A stretch of DNA of 64,000 bases from Schistosoma haematobium (GCF_000699445.3 NC_067196.1:1-64000), one strand, 5' to 3'; counted from the stretch's first letter, positions 21,501-32,080 are shown. Translations and numbers: made by a program. The notes: generated from the letters alone by a model not told the origin.

Positions 21501-24500
21501 TGAATAAATGAGTAAATATATTGTGTGCTTAATATCGTTATTCATATGTCCTTGTCTTGACCTATCAATCGGTAACGTAAATGTTATCTGTCTCTGAATA
21601 TTCATCGACACTTTTGCGATAAAGTCATTCATAAACCTTAGTTGTTTTGTTCAAGATATCCGGTTAATGTAGGCTCGGAAAACCGATGGTTGATGATGTA
21701 TGCCACCGCAAATTACAATATTTACAAAATTCGTTGAAATGTTCCTTACGTGTTTCACACTTTATATCAGCACTGATTTTCGATTCCTGCTCGCTTTCTT
21801 TGATTTCCGTGGGGATCTAGAAAAACGTGTTTGAAGGTCGAGTGAAGATTTGATGACACATACCCTGTCACATCAAAATTAATTATTCGTTAAACTAATG
21901 TGTAATCATTCAAATTATCTTATTCAAAGACACCGTATCTTACTTACAGTAAGCATACTGATTTTTTCAGTTTCCTTAGGAGTATGATGCAGCTAGTCTA
22001 CATAGGTGTTCTGAAATACTGCAGTTGTCAGTCTCTCTATCATGAAAATTGGCGACACACTGTTAGATAAATACGTCTGTTAAAATAAAATGTGATTGAG
22101 ACAACTAAAAGAATGGTGAGCTTGGAATATTCAACAGTGAACTATCCAAACAGTCGACCTTCAGAAGGTGAAATAATGCTTAACAAACTACGACGTTTTC
22201 CGTACAGTTCTCTACTGCACACTGATAATATTTGGCACAAACACATCATTGTTTCTTTTAAGAGCACTTAACATCTAATTATTCACTGATTTCATTAAGT
22301 GCTTGAATAAAGTGTGCCATTAACGGATTACCAATTGTGTCAAATAGTCTGTCTGCACATTTCAAAATGTTGATCTCATTCCACCGTGTTCAATGTAACC
22401 AAATACATTTGACAGTATTGATTAGGATGAAATACTAGAAAAATCTGAAGTATCTGAAACAAAACTATATTTCTATTCAATTGTGCAACTTACGTTATCA
22501 TAGTAGAAAGATATCTTCCCATTCGGGTGTATCAGATTGGTTATCTTGGCTGTAACCTCTACAATAAGAAGACTATCGGTACTTAAAATTTGAGAGATAA
22601 ATATTGATCAAGGTATTATTAGAAGAAATATCATATAAGCATACTCACAAAGTGATCAGATTTCAGTGGATAATTATCGTGTCGACTCGAATGCTTTCTT
22701 CAGTTGAATTCTCAATAAATACGTTCAATTGAACGTCATATGAAAAAACTGTGCATGCACCTATTAAATCAATTGTCAAACGGCGTTGTATTCACATGTA
22801 CGTAATATTTTCTATCACATCCTTTGAAAAGTTCAATTCTTAGTACATATAACATGAGTTGAGGATTGTTTGCTTACAAATGTAACTTGAAAATTCAATT
22901 GGTTGCGTAACATACAGAAATTTTAATCGCCGACGGACTTTGACCATAGTGTTTATTTGTTATAAATGAGAAACGAATAGCTTCAGATAGGTTGTGTTTA
23001 AGATTTTTGTAAGGTGAATGATTATGCGACGAATGGATGTGTTATGTGCAGAAATGGCTCTTTGACCAACACAACACAAATCACTTATTTTGAAATACAG
23101 ACCAATCGTCAAGTTCCATTGAAGCTTGTAAACGTAAAGGAATCTCTACATTCGTTTTCCGTGAAGTGATATAAGATTTTGACTTCGTTTATCCTTGATG
23201 TTCTATTTATTAGTCGTCAAATCTAGTCTTTTCAAGATCATGATGGATCTCACATATTATTCTACACTCATTTCTCAGAATAGTAGCACCTTCTTTCTGT
23301 TGTCTATTTTTGAATGACTTGGTTTGTTTGGATTGAAGGTGTTATTAAAAACATTTCACACGTGTACTTAAAAGATCATTCAGCGTTTACTCACCTGTAC
23401 CATTAACTGTTTTCACAAAATACGATTTGACAACCAATAATCCTTCTGAAATAATGAAGATCCAAATACATGTTTAAATATCTGCATAATGAATATCTTT
23501 CCCTTTCAATCGATGAACGTCTTAACATCGACTACCTTTTCATATAAATCATGATTGCATTCCTAGATTTCAATGAATTGGTGTAATGAAATGCCTAATC
23601 ATCTCTTTTGAAGACATTTCAAAGAATTTTATCATTTCAGAGATATGGAAAACGTTTCAATTCCGTGAATTGAGAAGAATACTTCACACTCGTAAAACTT
23701 ATTCTAGGAGCTTTAGACTGAGTAATATCTTTAATATCTATCCAAAAATTCTCATACGAAATCGTTTTCTGAAATCCCGTTATTCTTCACGGCGGGACTC
23801 TAATTTATGGACGACCTTTGAACGAATCTTAAGTGACTTTGAGAAATATTAGGCAATCAGCAAACAGTCAGTATAGAATTAAAATATGTTATACAAAACC
23901 AAGGAAATAAAGCGAACACACTTCTTTCTTATACGTGACTCTAAAACTTGTTAAGGTTAGAAAGAGGTTCAGAGGTTCTAAAATCCTAATGCATGTAGTA
24001 GAGGAAATCATCCATATGGCTACAGAATAGTCAGCATCTGGAGTCATGATAAAGTTTCAAAAACTATCTCAGCCTCGAACACATAGCTTCAATTCTGTTT
24101 ATGTGCACTCCGGTTGTTGAGTGCACGAAATGATACTTTTGGACAACGACACGATGCACACAACCATGCCTATATAAGAGTCTGTACGCTCTCCAAACAT
24201 CCATTTGAATTGTAGTACCTGGCTGCAGCCGGTGTCGATAGTGCTTTTATTATCCAGTTCGCGATAATTGTCGTAATTCACATTAGTTAGGAATTATGTA
24301 TGGGGTTTTCATCACAAAATGACATCAGCTATAATGCCAGAAATTTATTTAGCCGAAAGCTTGAAAGGCTTTAACGTTAAAATCCGAGATCTAATAACTC
24401 ATACCTGATTGTCTCGTACACAAATTATAGTCTCGACTTTTCATTTGCAATAGCCGCTCAATTATCGCGTTGTGTACAAGATTCCCTGTGAACTGATTGT

Positions 24501-26556
24501 ACGTTAGCAGTAAGCACTGAATTAGGCGCCTTAATCTTGAAGTCGTTAAAACGCTTCTGATTGGCTCGTCCACGAATTAGAGTCTCGCCCATCTTGTTCT
24601 TGTAGACTATTCATCGTTGTTTATTGATCAATTGTATCAGAATTTGAAGATTATAATCATACAAATATGATTACAAAGTGACAAAGTTGAATATTCAATG
24701 GTCACAGACAGTAGCTCAAAAGATATTGAATCTATAGGAGTCCTGGAGATGCTAGAAAGGTACTGGAGGGTATCTACTATATCTTGATAGTTCATAGGCT
24801 TCAATAATCCAAACTCATTTCACTCATAACACAGCTTATTGTTTCACATATGAGCAGAATGATTCATTTGATCTACCAAGAAGTGTCATGTCGGTGAGAT
24901 ATCATTTATGCAAAATGAATGTGATGGAAGGATACAAAACGAACTAAAACTAAATAAAACAAATCTTACTTTCATTCAAAACTTCAAATATCAATTTCGT
25001 TATATCTTTTAACCGATTTGAAATTCTTCCAATGTATTTTTCGCTGAATATATTTATTAAACCTTCATTTCCTTAATAGAAACAAGCAACATGATTGATC
25101 ATCTTATGTTGAATGAATAAAAGACATTGAAATGAACTTAAATGAACTGTATGGACTGAATCCGGATTGTTGAAAGGCACCAAACACTATTTAAACTTTG
25201 AACAAGAAAAGATAATTGACGACGTTTTGGATGTACTGGCGTGATCCAGCAAATTTCTCGCAAAATACAAGCAAAAATCAGGAAACACTAAGATGCGTTT
25301 AGTCCAATCAGCGTTCACTTAACGTTTTAGTCAAAAATACTCAGGAAGTGAATCGTTACATGTAGAGATTCTGATTGGATGACTGCTATACTGCTTCTTT
25401 GTTTAGTAGCATTCCAGAATCTTCAAGCCAACCAAGTACATCTCAAATATTTTAAAACCCTACATTCTTTATGGATTGAAATGAACCTTGGAGTAAAGTA
25501 CATCTTGCATACTTTGCGACTTCTCTCTCGTGTTCAGATCGTTGTACAGTTCTAGCTTTGAGGGTTATGTGAATAGCTTAGGAAACGAATATAGCGTTCA
25601 ATTTGGCAAGAATTATCAGGATGTTAAAAAAAGAAGCATAAAACTGATTCACTAAAGAAATCTGACAAAGCGGACGCCCTCTTCTCCTTCGTCTACATAA
25701 ACATCAATTAGCAGTCAAACGCCATGATATTTCCTCACTTATGTCAATACACGTGGACGACTGCGTACACTCATTCGATCGGAAAAATGTGGAAACATTG
25801 GGCAGAGAAAATTTCAAAAACACTGGAGAATTTTTGAAGCTTGGCACTCAGGTCAATCAGCAATCAACAAGCATATTGAAATCAATCGAATTTATCAACC
25901 AATCAGAAAAATCATGCACAAGTATAGGGACAATAATCAAACCAATAGAAGACACAACCAAAACAAAGAAGTAAACAATAAAAAATTTTAGGTCAATAAA
26001 AACCAATTAACATCAAGGTGTACAGAACAATATGTGAAACGCATATGGAGAAATTCCACCACTTCACTTCTACCGAAAGTTTGTGCTCATTATGATGTCG
26101 TCCAGAAGAACAATGAAAGCTCCAAAACTAAACCATCCAGCTCAGAGAACAAAACTCTATCAAAAAAAAATGGAATCAACTTTGATTTTTGAACAGAAAT
26201 CTGACCAAGAATACTTAGTAACCGTTTTAGTTCCAATAAAAAGTGAAAAAATTATTGACTTACCATAACGATGAATAAGAAGGTCATTCACATGGCGATC
26301 GTAATATTTAAACGGGAAGTTCAAGGCAACATACTAAACAGACGTAAATATTTGAATAAGTACCTCCACCACAAAATGTAGTCAACTCACTTGAGGTGCA
26401 GTGAATATATTAGGACTATCTTTTACAAGTGGATATGATTGATTACGACGAATTCTCATTAAATAATTATGGTGAAAAGACTGAGTATGTCTATTAGAAT
26501 CTGATTATTGACTTACAATTCGATATGAATCATTTTGAAAAATTGTTTCTTTTAAG
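15552..26556 (-). CDS. CP391S-like PSI-domain membrane protein, short-exon gene
   Basis: Exons placed (gene order): 26517-26556, 26264-26333, a gap, 24970-25043, 23395-23445, 22494-22558, 21750-21816, 20065-20142, 17401-17549, 15892-16020 and 15698-15841. All have consensus acceptors and donors, all are open in one frame, and every junction agrees in phase except across the gap, where one exon (entered after 1 base and leaving 2) is missing or destroyed near a solo-LTR-like repeat. The product has an N-terminal NFPFKYYDRHVND module, a beta-rich middle, a six-Cys PSI module, a linker, one C-terminal membrane span and a short RWLHYSTD tail. This layout fits the schistosome egg protein CP391S-like family, probably a cell-surface or secretory-pathway protein of unknown function. 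The first (signal peptide) exon was not identified. A poly(A) signal lies at 15552-15557. Confidence 0.7.
15698..15841 (-). CDS. Terminal exon: membrane span and stop
   Basis: It begins after acceptor ttctcccttcag in phase 0 and reads TMTVNTTVGNIQNK, then the hydrophobic run ILIILVVYPVVIYIGCII, then RWLHYSTD and TGA. The short positive-then-polar tail suggests a type I orientation. Confidence 0.75.
   Translation of the reverse strand, partial: TMTVNTTVGNIQNKLYLYLYILIILVVYPVVIYIGCIIWRWLHYSTD
15892..16020 (-). CDS. 129-bp linker exon
   Basis: Acceptor gtttattcag, donor gtaaatattgg, phase 0 at both ends, 43 open codons including LKITEFQFAEKLKKIF. Same length as the plus-strand paralogous exon at 7551-7679, which carries a stop. 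The charged, helix-prone content suggests a stalk before the membrane span. Confidence 0.75.
16300..16470 (-). mobile_element. Hammerhead-ribozyme SINE-like repeat, copy 1
   Basis: Minus strand. The ribozyme part covers about 16339-16383. Stem I GCACTG/CAGTGC-type pairing remains, but the core reads CTGAGAA (conserved G8 lost) and the GAAA box and stem II are mutated, so cleavage is not expected. Beyond it, gttcgaatcccgcg (RC of 16401-16414) matches a tRNA B box, and the outer end matches copies 2-4 (accacctttggaaa region). It sits in an intron of the CP391S-like gene. Confidence 0.7.
16676..16862 (+). mobile_element. Hammerhead-ribozyme repeat, copy 2, inverted-half form
   Basis: The core CTGAGGA (16766-16772) and GAAA are intact. 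Stem III is the minimal loopless ACGG/CCGT followed by the C cleavage site, as in schistosome hammerheads. Stem II (GTCT/GAAC) and stem I are weakened. The left 55 bases (ttgattgaaatcatgaaccg and on) are an inverted copy of the right 55 bases (ending catgatctcaatcaaaa), so the whole repeat is self-complementary around the ribozyme. Intronic, opposite to the host gene's strand. Confidence 0.75.
17401..17549 (-). CDS. 149-bp PSI-module exon
   Basis: Acceptor attcttttcatag, donor gtaagtaatt. Two phase bases and 49 codons: ICPKYNSIKKC, then CIWCEKANKC, ending near DDCYVE. Six cysteines with the CxWC core mark a PSI-type module. Its length and phase equal those of the plus-strand copy at 6716-6864. 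Confidence 0.8.
17840..18015 (-). mobile_element. Hammerhead-ribozyme SINE-like repeat, copy 3
   Basis: Minus strand, ribozyme at about 17902-17950. It has intact stem II (GTCC/GGAC with loop CACAATA), GAAA, the loopless stem III type and CAGTGC. The core reads CTGATGA followed by an extra GGA before stem II, a 3-base insertion relative to the CTGAGGA copies. A broken B-box-like ggtcggaatcccgcg lies beyond. It is the best preserved copy by base pairing, but the insertion makes activity uncertain. Confidence 0.75.
18535..19517 (-). mobile_element. 5'-truncated RTE-like (SR2-type) LINE fragment
   Basis: On the minus strand an open run from about 19508 to 19038 reads the reverse-transcriptase region: LFSPFVLLLVIAWIV, then HGIQWKARMQFDDIDFADD (catalytic FADD at about residues 59-62), then AAVSAVVGLNIHEGKSNIL. 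Beyond it the C-terminal region is decayed (compare 31556-32080). The 3' end is a TAAG/GTAA-type tail (plus-strand cttacttatctacttac near 18540), typical of RTE elements. It lies in the intron between the PSI exon and the 78-bp exon. Confidence 0.75.
20065..20142 (-). CDS. 78-bp exon of the CP391S-like gene
   Basis: Acceptor ttcaacttatcataccag, donor gtatgttaaa. Two phase bases, then NVSDEIYVPGEWIKPGTL, then EYEAFG and one base. Enters and leaves in the phases required by its neighbours at 21750 and 17549. Confidence 0.75.
20463..20975. repeat. Two diverged tandem copies of a 180-225 bp unit
   Basis: The units start caatatacag/caatatatag and share acaaacca, gaatgatggttag, ataccg, atctcagagt, aaactgaaacgcagc and a closing agctacttagtc-like stretch. 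The second unit carries a 40-base insertion. They lie in an intron of the CP391S-like gene. Confidence 0.6.
21750..21816 (-). CDS. 67-bp exon of the CP391S-like gene
   Basis: Acceptor cgtttttctag, donor gtaaggaac. Phase 0 in, one base out: IPTEIKESEQESKISADIK then CET. Highly charged. Confidence 0.7.
22494..22558 (-). CDS. 65-bp exon of the CP391S-like gene
   Basis: Acceptor cttcttattgtag, donor gtaagttgc. Two phase bases then VTAKITNLIHPNGKISFYY and DN, phase 0 out. The beta-strand-like pattern fits the extracellular part. Confidence 0.72.
23395..23445 (-). CDS. 51-bp exon of the CP391S-like gene
   Basis: Acceptor cattatttcag, donor gtgagtaaac. Phase 2+48+1: GLLVVKSYFVKTVNGT. The two other frames contain stops. 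Paralogous to 92-142. Confidence 0.75.
24970..25043 (-). CDS. 74-bp exon of the CP391S-like gene
   Basis: Acceptor aaatatattcag, donor gtaagattt. One phase base, 24 codons (EKYIGRISNRLKDITK and on), one base out. Its outgoing phase fits the 51-bp exon. Its incoming phase needs an upstream exon leaving two bases, which was not found. Confidence 0.65.
25044..26263. other. Interval expected to hold a missing CP391S-like exon
   Basis: Phase bookkeeping requires at least one exon here. A solo-LTR-like repeat fills 25242-25618. Plus-strand frames at 25741-25974 and 26083-26268 are lysine- and serine-rich but match no family that I know and have no gene context. The exon may have been lost or displaced by the repeat. 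Confidence 0.4.
25242..25618 (+). mobile_element. Solo-LTR-like repeat, copy 1
   Basis: It begins TGATCCAGCAAATTTCTCG, ends TTATCA, and is about 80 percent like 32235-32608. Both have TG and CA ends and a promoter-like ttaaaacc or ataaaacc followed about 60 bases later by cttctctctcgtgttc. No target duplication was found beside either copy, and no internal region is attached. Confidence 0.45.
26264..26333 (-). CDS. 70-bp exon of the CP391S-like gene
   Basis: Acceptor cgtctgtttag, donor gtaagtcaat. Phase 0 in, one base out: YVALNFPFKYYDRHVND then LLIHRYG. The FPF-x-Y-Y/G-x-x-V-N pattern is the N-terminal signature of this family as I remember it. Confidence 0.72.
26517..26556 (-). CDS. 40-bp exon, first one placed in the CP391S-like gene
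   Basis: Acceptor cacttaaacag, donor gtaagtcaat. One phase base then LKETIFQNDSYRI, phase 0 out, joining directly to the 70-bp exon. A micro-exon. The upstream exon must leave two bases; none was identified with confidence. Confidence 0.6.
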
Positions 26557-26559
26557 CTG

Positions 26560-27756
26560 TTTAAGTGACATTTTGTACAGATATCTTGACATTTGAGGAA
26601 TTCAGAAGAGAACCATACAACGATCAAATAAAGTGATATGAATAAGCTAAATGATGCAGAATTGTATCTACAATGATTTAAATGAAGTAAACAATATTAT
26701 CTCATTGAACTGAATTTCACTTTATGGGATCAATTCATTTTCTTTGTGTGTTCAGTCAATACTCACCTCAGCATCTTGTTCAAATGAGTAAATCAAATTT
26801 AAAACAATAAAAAAACTTTTCAGATTTATATAGAGTTTTGAAGTGTTTGGTTGTTTCTTTTTGATTCAATGTACATTGATAACCAATAATGGTAGTAGAT
26901 GAACTCATCTTAATTCAATATTGTTATAGCTATTAAGAACATAGATTATTATGCTTCCCTCGTTGGTTGGAATTCCTGACTCCACCTATCATTTGGTGAA
27001 ATCTCACTTGGATATGTTGTTTTACAATACTCTGAAATAAGTAATTGGTTGAATTTTAGTTGAAAATGTGTGCTCACGTGTTGTCTGTAATAAACTGTTA
27101 AACAATTGGCAGTGGAGCATTGTTTTGACTTGACTGGTTAAAATCAAAGTAACACAAACTACTTTGTTTGGAAGTTACAAGTAACACTGTCATATTTCTA
27201 TTTTATCTCAATAAATACATTCTGTCAAACTATTTCATATTGGGAAAACATACAAGGACAGAACAATAATTTAGTTATTGTAGTTATTGCCTCGTTCAGT
27301 GCAAACGGGGTTTGATAACGTGCCTACTCAACAGGCTTAATGGCATTTGTACAAATCACGCCATGAAGGTAATGTTAAGTTCCTCAATAAAAACATTAAC
27401 AGAAATCGGCTATCCTCTGAAATTGTTGAATAGATGGAATGGTCATGATACAGTTAAACCTGTTACAGTCTTGATATAAAAAAGCCTTTCTAAATCACCT
27501 TATCCTTTAGAGGTGAGTGAAATAGCCTTTTATTGCAACAAAAGCATAAATCAATCATTAACAAGTTGTATTACGCAGCACAACTCATTATAATCGAAAC
27601 AAGCCATAAGATTGATAATGACACGGCTGGTGTGATGTTGTATAAAATTGTAGAACGTCGTATACTACGGTTTGTTAAAACATTAGTCATAAAAAATTCG
27701 AAACGCCTTTGTGTATTCAAAAACGGTTTGTTCTCATCGTAAACCTACACTGATAA
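26560..27756. other. No recognisable gene
   Basis: Upstream of the CP391S-like gene. An open stretch ending at a good donor near 26767 (minus; ...IYSFEQDAE) resembles a signal-peptide exon but has no Met and the wrong phase. The plus frame at 27533-27742 is unassigned. Confidence 0.45.
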
Positions 27757-28035
27757 ATATGGATTTATCATCCAGAGTGATTAGAAATCAAATTGTGTTC
27801 ACATTAGTACTATTACGTCTATTATTATCCTTGACTCCTCTTAACCCAATTTCCAGTCTAGTAAACGTTTTATTTTTATTTGTAAAAATTCTTAACAAGG
27901 ATATGCGTGGTAAGATTGCTCGCAGTGTATTGCAACAATATATCACATAGTTCTGATAATCTTCGTCTTCTCACTACATTATACGGATTTCATCATCGTT
28001 TAATATGAAATTTTAGCTTCTGAACAAAGACATAC
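27757..28035 (+). repeat. 270-bp dispersed repeat, copy 1
   Basis: About 95 percent identical to 32640-32908 (gtgattagaaatcaaattg through atatgaaattttagcttctg). The inner end of duplicated block B stops within a third, truncated copy near 60250. No ends or coding content were recognised. Confidence 0.7.
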
Positions 28036-28265
28036 ATACATCCCTACAAATGCAATCTACAGATCCTGAATACAAACTACTCTGGTGTGGTACACTAACT
28101 CGAGCAATAAATACAACACGTTTCTTCTGGTGCCGTTTCACGTAAAACACCTACGGTGGCAAGTCGAGGATCGACGATCGCTTCCTGATCTACCAAACCT
28201 CTCGTAATACAATCGCAAGTATGCCGATCAGTCACACGAACGAAACCGCTTTGTAGCGAGAGGCT

Positions 28266-28865
28266 TCTGTAGTGACCAAATTTTATCAATAGAACGAGAT
28301 TGATGTGATCGAAACCATTATTATTATTATAAGCACGTTTGTTTAACTCTACCAAAATACATACATTCTTATGTTCGTTGTGACCTAGCACAAATTGGAT
28401 TACGCTCAGTAACCACACTTGTAACCTGGCACGATCTCGGTATTCTTTTGATACCACGAGGTCGCCCAAAAATACATCCCACTACAACCTTCAATCGCCT
28501 TCGAGTTCACTCGGAGGCTTAGCCTGTTCTGGTACGCAAACTCCTTGTAGTGGTGATCATAGTCAAGCGTGACTCGACGCCACACTGAAAGCTCATGAGG
28601 AAAAAGTGAATACACTATTTAGAGATCATCTGCACATAGATTGGGCTTACCCACACAAAAATAGTCACAAATATCATTGAAGAAAACAAAAAAGAGCAAA
28701 GCGCCTAAAACACCAATTCGTATTACACGACTTTTGACGGGAACATCATTCGACAAGGAAGAGTTAATTTTAAATATTTAGTTTCGGCAGTCAATAAAGA
28801 AATCAAACCAAGTAGGCGTGGGGTTAAGGATCCCGTTATACTTGGGGTTATCTATAAGACGTTGG
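28266..28865 (-). mobile_element. Second copy of the composite ATT repeat / CR1-like RT fragment
   Basis: Near-identical to 13355-14040 but with only a short ATT tract and a small deletion after it. The CR1-like RT wording (NSSLSNDVPVKSRV, ADDL) is at about 28575-28865 on the minus strand. Divergence starts at the same two ends in both copies. Confidence 0.6.
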
Positions 28866-29483
28866 TGCAATACAGTGAAAAATGTCGTTTTTTCGTTTGT
28901 TCAATGAATAGTGAGTTTTATATATTAGTGACTATCATAAGATGATTAAAATAATCAACGTGATCAAAGGTCATGCAATATAAAACAAGCTGTAACCAGA
29001 ACTACACGTGCATATAAAGTATGTCTTGTCGTTACATTTTGGCCTTCAATATTATTTATAGATACTCATTATAAATCACCTTATTTATTTTTGCACCTCT
29101 ATTACCTTTAGTTACTGTAACAAAAACATTTTACTCACCAGTTTATTTATTACATTGGATTTAAACGTCAGTATATTTAAATGTGAATTGATTCTGTTGA
29201 TCTTATTCATATTCATCTGTATAACTCAGATAGACATTTTGTTGCGTAAGACGACGTAGGTTTGTTCTTTTACACTTAATGCAACCAATATTTCAAATGC
29301 TTGTCAAAAATGGTTAATTTTGTAATATTAAGATATTCCAAGTTTCATATTATAATGAACAATATTCACACACGACGAAAAATGTACATGCAGTTTTTTA
29401 TTGTTCCTCTATTATGCTTAACAAAGGGGACCGATGATTTTCAAATATCATTCCATACTTTAAAATAAGTAACGTTTGCAATG

Positions 29484-29730
29484 TCATTACTTACTTACTT
29501 ACGCCTGTCACTCCTCGTAAAGAGGCATAGGCCGCTCATTAGCATTCTCCATCCAACCCTATCCTTGGAAATCCTTTCCAGCTCCTTCCTCCAGTTGTTA
29601 TTTATCCTTTTTATATCGGCTTCTATTTCCCGACGTATGGTGTTCCTTGGCCTTCTACTTTTCCGCTTCCCTTGAGGATTCCAAGTTAGAGCATGCCTCG
29701 TGATTGTAATGTCGTTGACATATGACATTT
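29484..29730 (-). mobile_element. RTE-like LINE 3' fragment
   Basis: Minus strand: [18 protein letters not shown], then [15 protein letters not shown], then [12 protein letters not shown]. This is the conserved C-terminal tail of RTE-type ORF2 in schistosomes. It ends in a TTAC-type tail (cattacttacttacttacg). 5' truncated. Confidence 0.75.
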
Positions 29731-29924
29731 ACTAATCCATGTATTAATTTTGCTAGACTGAACACTTAGAAAATATTTGCTATTGACATAACGTGAAAAA
29801 AACCTAACGTGCACTTCTCAAGCTCAATAAACGATTTACATGACTGCTTACACACATATAAGTATTTACTGTCATAATTATAAACTGCTCAACTACAAAG
29901 AATGTACAAGTAAAAACAATTAAG

Positions 29925-30688
29925 TTTCAGTTTGGAAATGACAGGAGGCTTGTTGGAATGTGTTAGTTCTGGTAATGATGGTCTCTCAGCCGATTCAACT
30001 TTCTTTTGAAAGAGTCGACGGATGGATCCTTAACCACGTGCTCAGGTTATCAATTATATTCGTTGATGATTCGATGGTAAAGTCGATGATCAGCTGACAA
30101 TTAATTTGTCCTGGGATTGTGAACTTTTTTGTAGTGTCCTCGTTAATTCTCTGTTTTGGAAGACAAGAAAAATGAAGGTATATCAGGTGCAAATTTATCA
30201 TTAGGCAATTTGTAGACTGTAATCAAGTCGCCTCTAGTTCTGCGATATGACAACGGGAAAAGGCTCATCTTGGCCAGTCTAGCATCATACGGAAGCTTCG
30301 CTATTCCGGGAATCAGCTTAGTTGCTGTTCTCTGAACCTTTTCCAAAAGCTCACTGTTTTTTTAAGCAGTGGCTAGCCACTTGTATGCAGTACTCAAGTT
30401 TAGGACGAACGAACACTGCATACAAAGTGAAAAACGTTTCGGCGTCGACATAGCTAAATGCCCCACGTATTGACCATGATGTTCTAAAACCTTTCTCGGT
30501 TATCGCATAGCAGTGTGAAGTAGTCTTTAAGTCTTGGATAACGATGACTCTTAAGTCATTATGTGTCTGGACGACAGGTAGCTCAGTGTTATACATCTTG
30601 TTTGTATCTGTACCTCGATGACCGATATGCATCATAACACACTTGGAAGTATTTATCGGCAACTGCCAGGTTTGAGAACATTCAGATA
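29925..30688 (-). mobile_element. CR1-like LINE reverse transcriptase 3' fragment
   Basis: Minus-strand frames 30662-30351 and 30346-30143 encode the thumb region and C-terminus: MPINTSKCVMMHIGH, FVRPKLEYCIQ, then KVQRTATKLIPGIAKLPYDA and RRTRGDLITVYKL. A third frame continues to the typical end near 29995. The frames are broken by shifts between them. The fragment is inserted into the old palindrome-arm relative. Confidence 0.75.
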
Positions 30689-30944
30689 CGCTTTTAATGG
30701 ATTAGCAAAATAACCCTATTGAAATCTAATGTTTTATTAACGGAACCGTTTATAAAACGAAAGTAAACAACTACTTTGTACTAAGAATAACATTTTTAAA
30801 AAATAAACCAATCATAAATATGAATTGCCTCATTCTGAGAAATTATTTCTTCTCATTTATCAATCCTTTAGGGTTCGCGTGATTTATACATGCTCTCATC
30901 TTTATTTTATCGTAATGATCTATTGATATTGATGTGAACAGGGA

Positions 30945-31400
30945 AACAAGAAGCCCTGACAAACTACGAAAGGTATTTTCCGGGACGTTATTTCAATTTA
31001 TGCAAGGCTCGTAAAACACTTTATTTTTGTTCCTAATCTATTCTAAAGTACATGAGCTTTCGTTCGATGTATGATTCTTTGCCATTCTGTTTTCTGTTCC
31101 GAAGCTATTGCAATTTAAACATAATATTTTGCACCCTATTTTCTACTATAATTCTGAGCTTTAAACATAATTGTCTTGTCTTCTCTTATCTGCGTGCTTG
31201 TCAGACAATCAAATGATTGAACAGTTTTCTTCTCTCTCTACCCGACTTCGAACTCACGCGCACTGACCCGAAGGTTAGGTCGGTCAGCCTATCACGCCAA
31301 TGTCTTAAATCTGGATGAGATAAGTATCCTCGGCACCAAAAGTGGGCAAACAGATCAAGGACATAACAGATATGTTGATATGGTTTTTGCAATTAACATA
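30945..31400 (-). mobile_element. Insertion carrying a tRNA-derived SINE head
   Basis: Minus strand of about 31240-31300 reads tggcgtgataggctgacc (A-box like), then ggtcagtgcgcgtgagttcg with gagttcgaagtc as a good B box. The rest of the insertion has no recognisable content. A tRNA-derived SINE is the simplest reading; a tRNA gene is ruled out by the absence of a cloverleaf. Confidence 0.45.
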
Positions 31401-31555
31401 CAATGTGTTAGTGAAAAAACCAATGGAAATACTTATGTGATAATTTGTTTATTAATTGTGTAATAAATACTTGATTTCCTTTCTACTTTAGTAATCAATA
31501 TTATCAAATATTAAAACAAGTTATCAGTTTTGTCCAAAACTTTCTTTTAATGAGA

Positions 31556-32080
31556 TTTACTTACTTTCACTTACGCCCAGTTACTCCTAATATAGCATAG
31601 TTGGACGACCAGCATTATCCGACACACTCTGTCCTGGGCCCGCTTTTCTAGTCCCATTCAACTCTTGTTCATTTTAGTGATGTCTATCTCCATTTCCCGG
31701 AGTAATATGTTCTTCGGTGTTTTTCTTCTCCTTCTTTGGCCTTGAGGATTGCATGTGAAGGCTTGTCTTGTGACGCAGTTGGGTACTTTTCTCAGTGTGT
31801 GTCGTGTCCAGTTCAAACGTTTCTTCCTAAGTTATTCCTTCGCTGGGATCTGATTTGTTCTCTCCAATAATAGGTTGTTGCTGATAGTGTCTGGTCAACG
31901 GACCCGAAGACTTTTGCGCTGAAAACTGTTGATAAACACTTGTGTTTTCTTGATGATGGCTTTCGTAGTTCTCCAGGTTAATTTTGCATACAGTAGAACA
32001 GTCTTGATATTTGTATTGAAAATCTTGTCCTTGGTGTTGGTTGACAGTTTTTTTGAGTTTTTTAATGAGATACATCTAAT
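31556..32080 (-). mobile_element. RTE-like LINE 3' part, second fragment
   Basis: Minus strand reads KDKIFNTNIKTVLLYAKLTW, then TTKAIIKKTQVFINSF. After frame loss comes the same 3' region as 18541-18960, ending in cttactttcacttacg. This is the RTE ORF2 region after the RT domain. Confidence 0.7.

Larger units (their letters stand above)
29250..31555 (+). repeat. Old, interrupted relative of the palindrome arm
   Basis: Pieces in the same order as 4071-4770 are recognisable: 29255-29330 (gtttgttcttttacacttaa), 29735-29925 (ctcaactacaaagaatgtac), 30690-30945 (ttttaatggattagcaaaat; gcgtgatttatacatgc) and 31400-31555 (ccaatggaaatactt). They are about 75-80 percent like the arm and separated by LINE and SINE insertions. 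The histone-type stem-loop part of the arm is not present. This shows the palindrome unit belongs to a repeated family. Confidence 0.6.

Noticed and set aside
25741..26268. Two plus-strand lysine/serine-rich frames
   Set aside because: No family, no start context and no partner in other repeats. They lie within an intron interval on the opposite strand.
26767..26830. Possible signal-peptide exon of the minus-strand CP391S-like gene
   Set aside because: It has a good donor and a hydrophobic run, but no Met in frame and it ends in phase 0 while the next exon needs two incoming bases.
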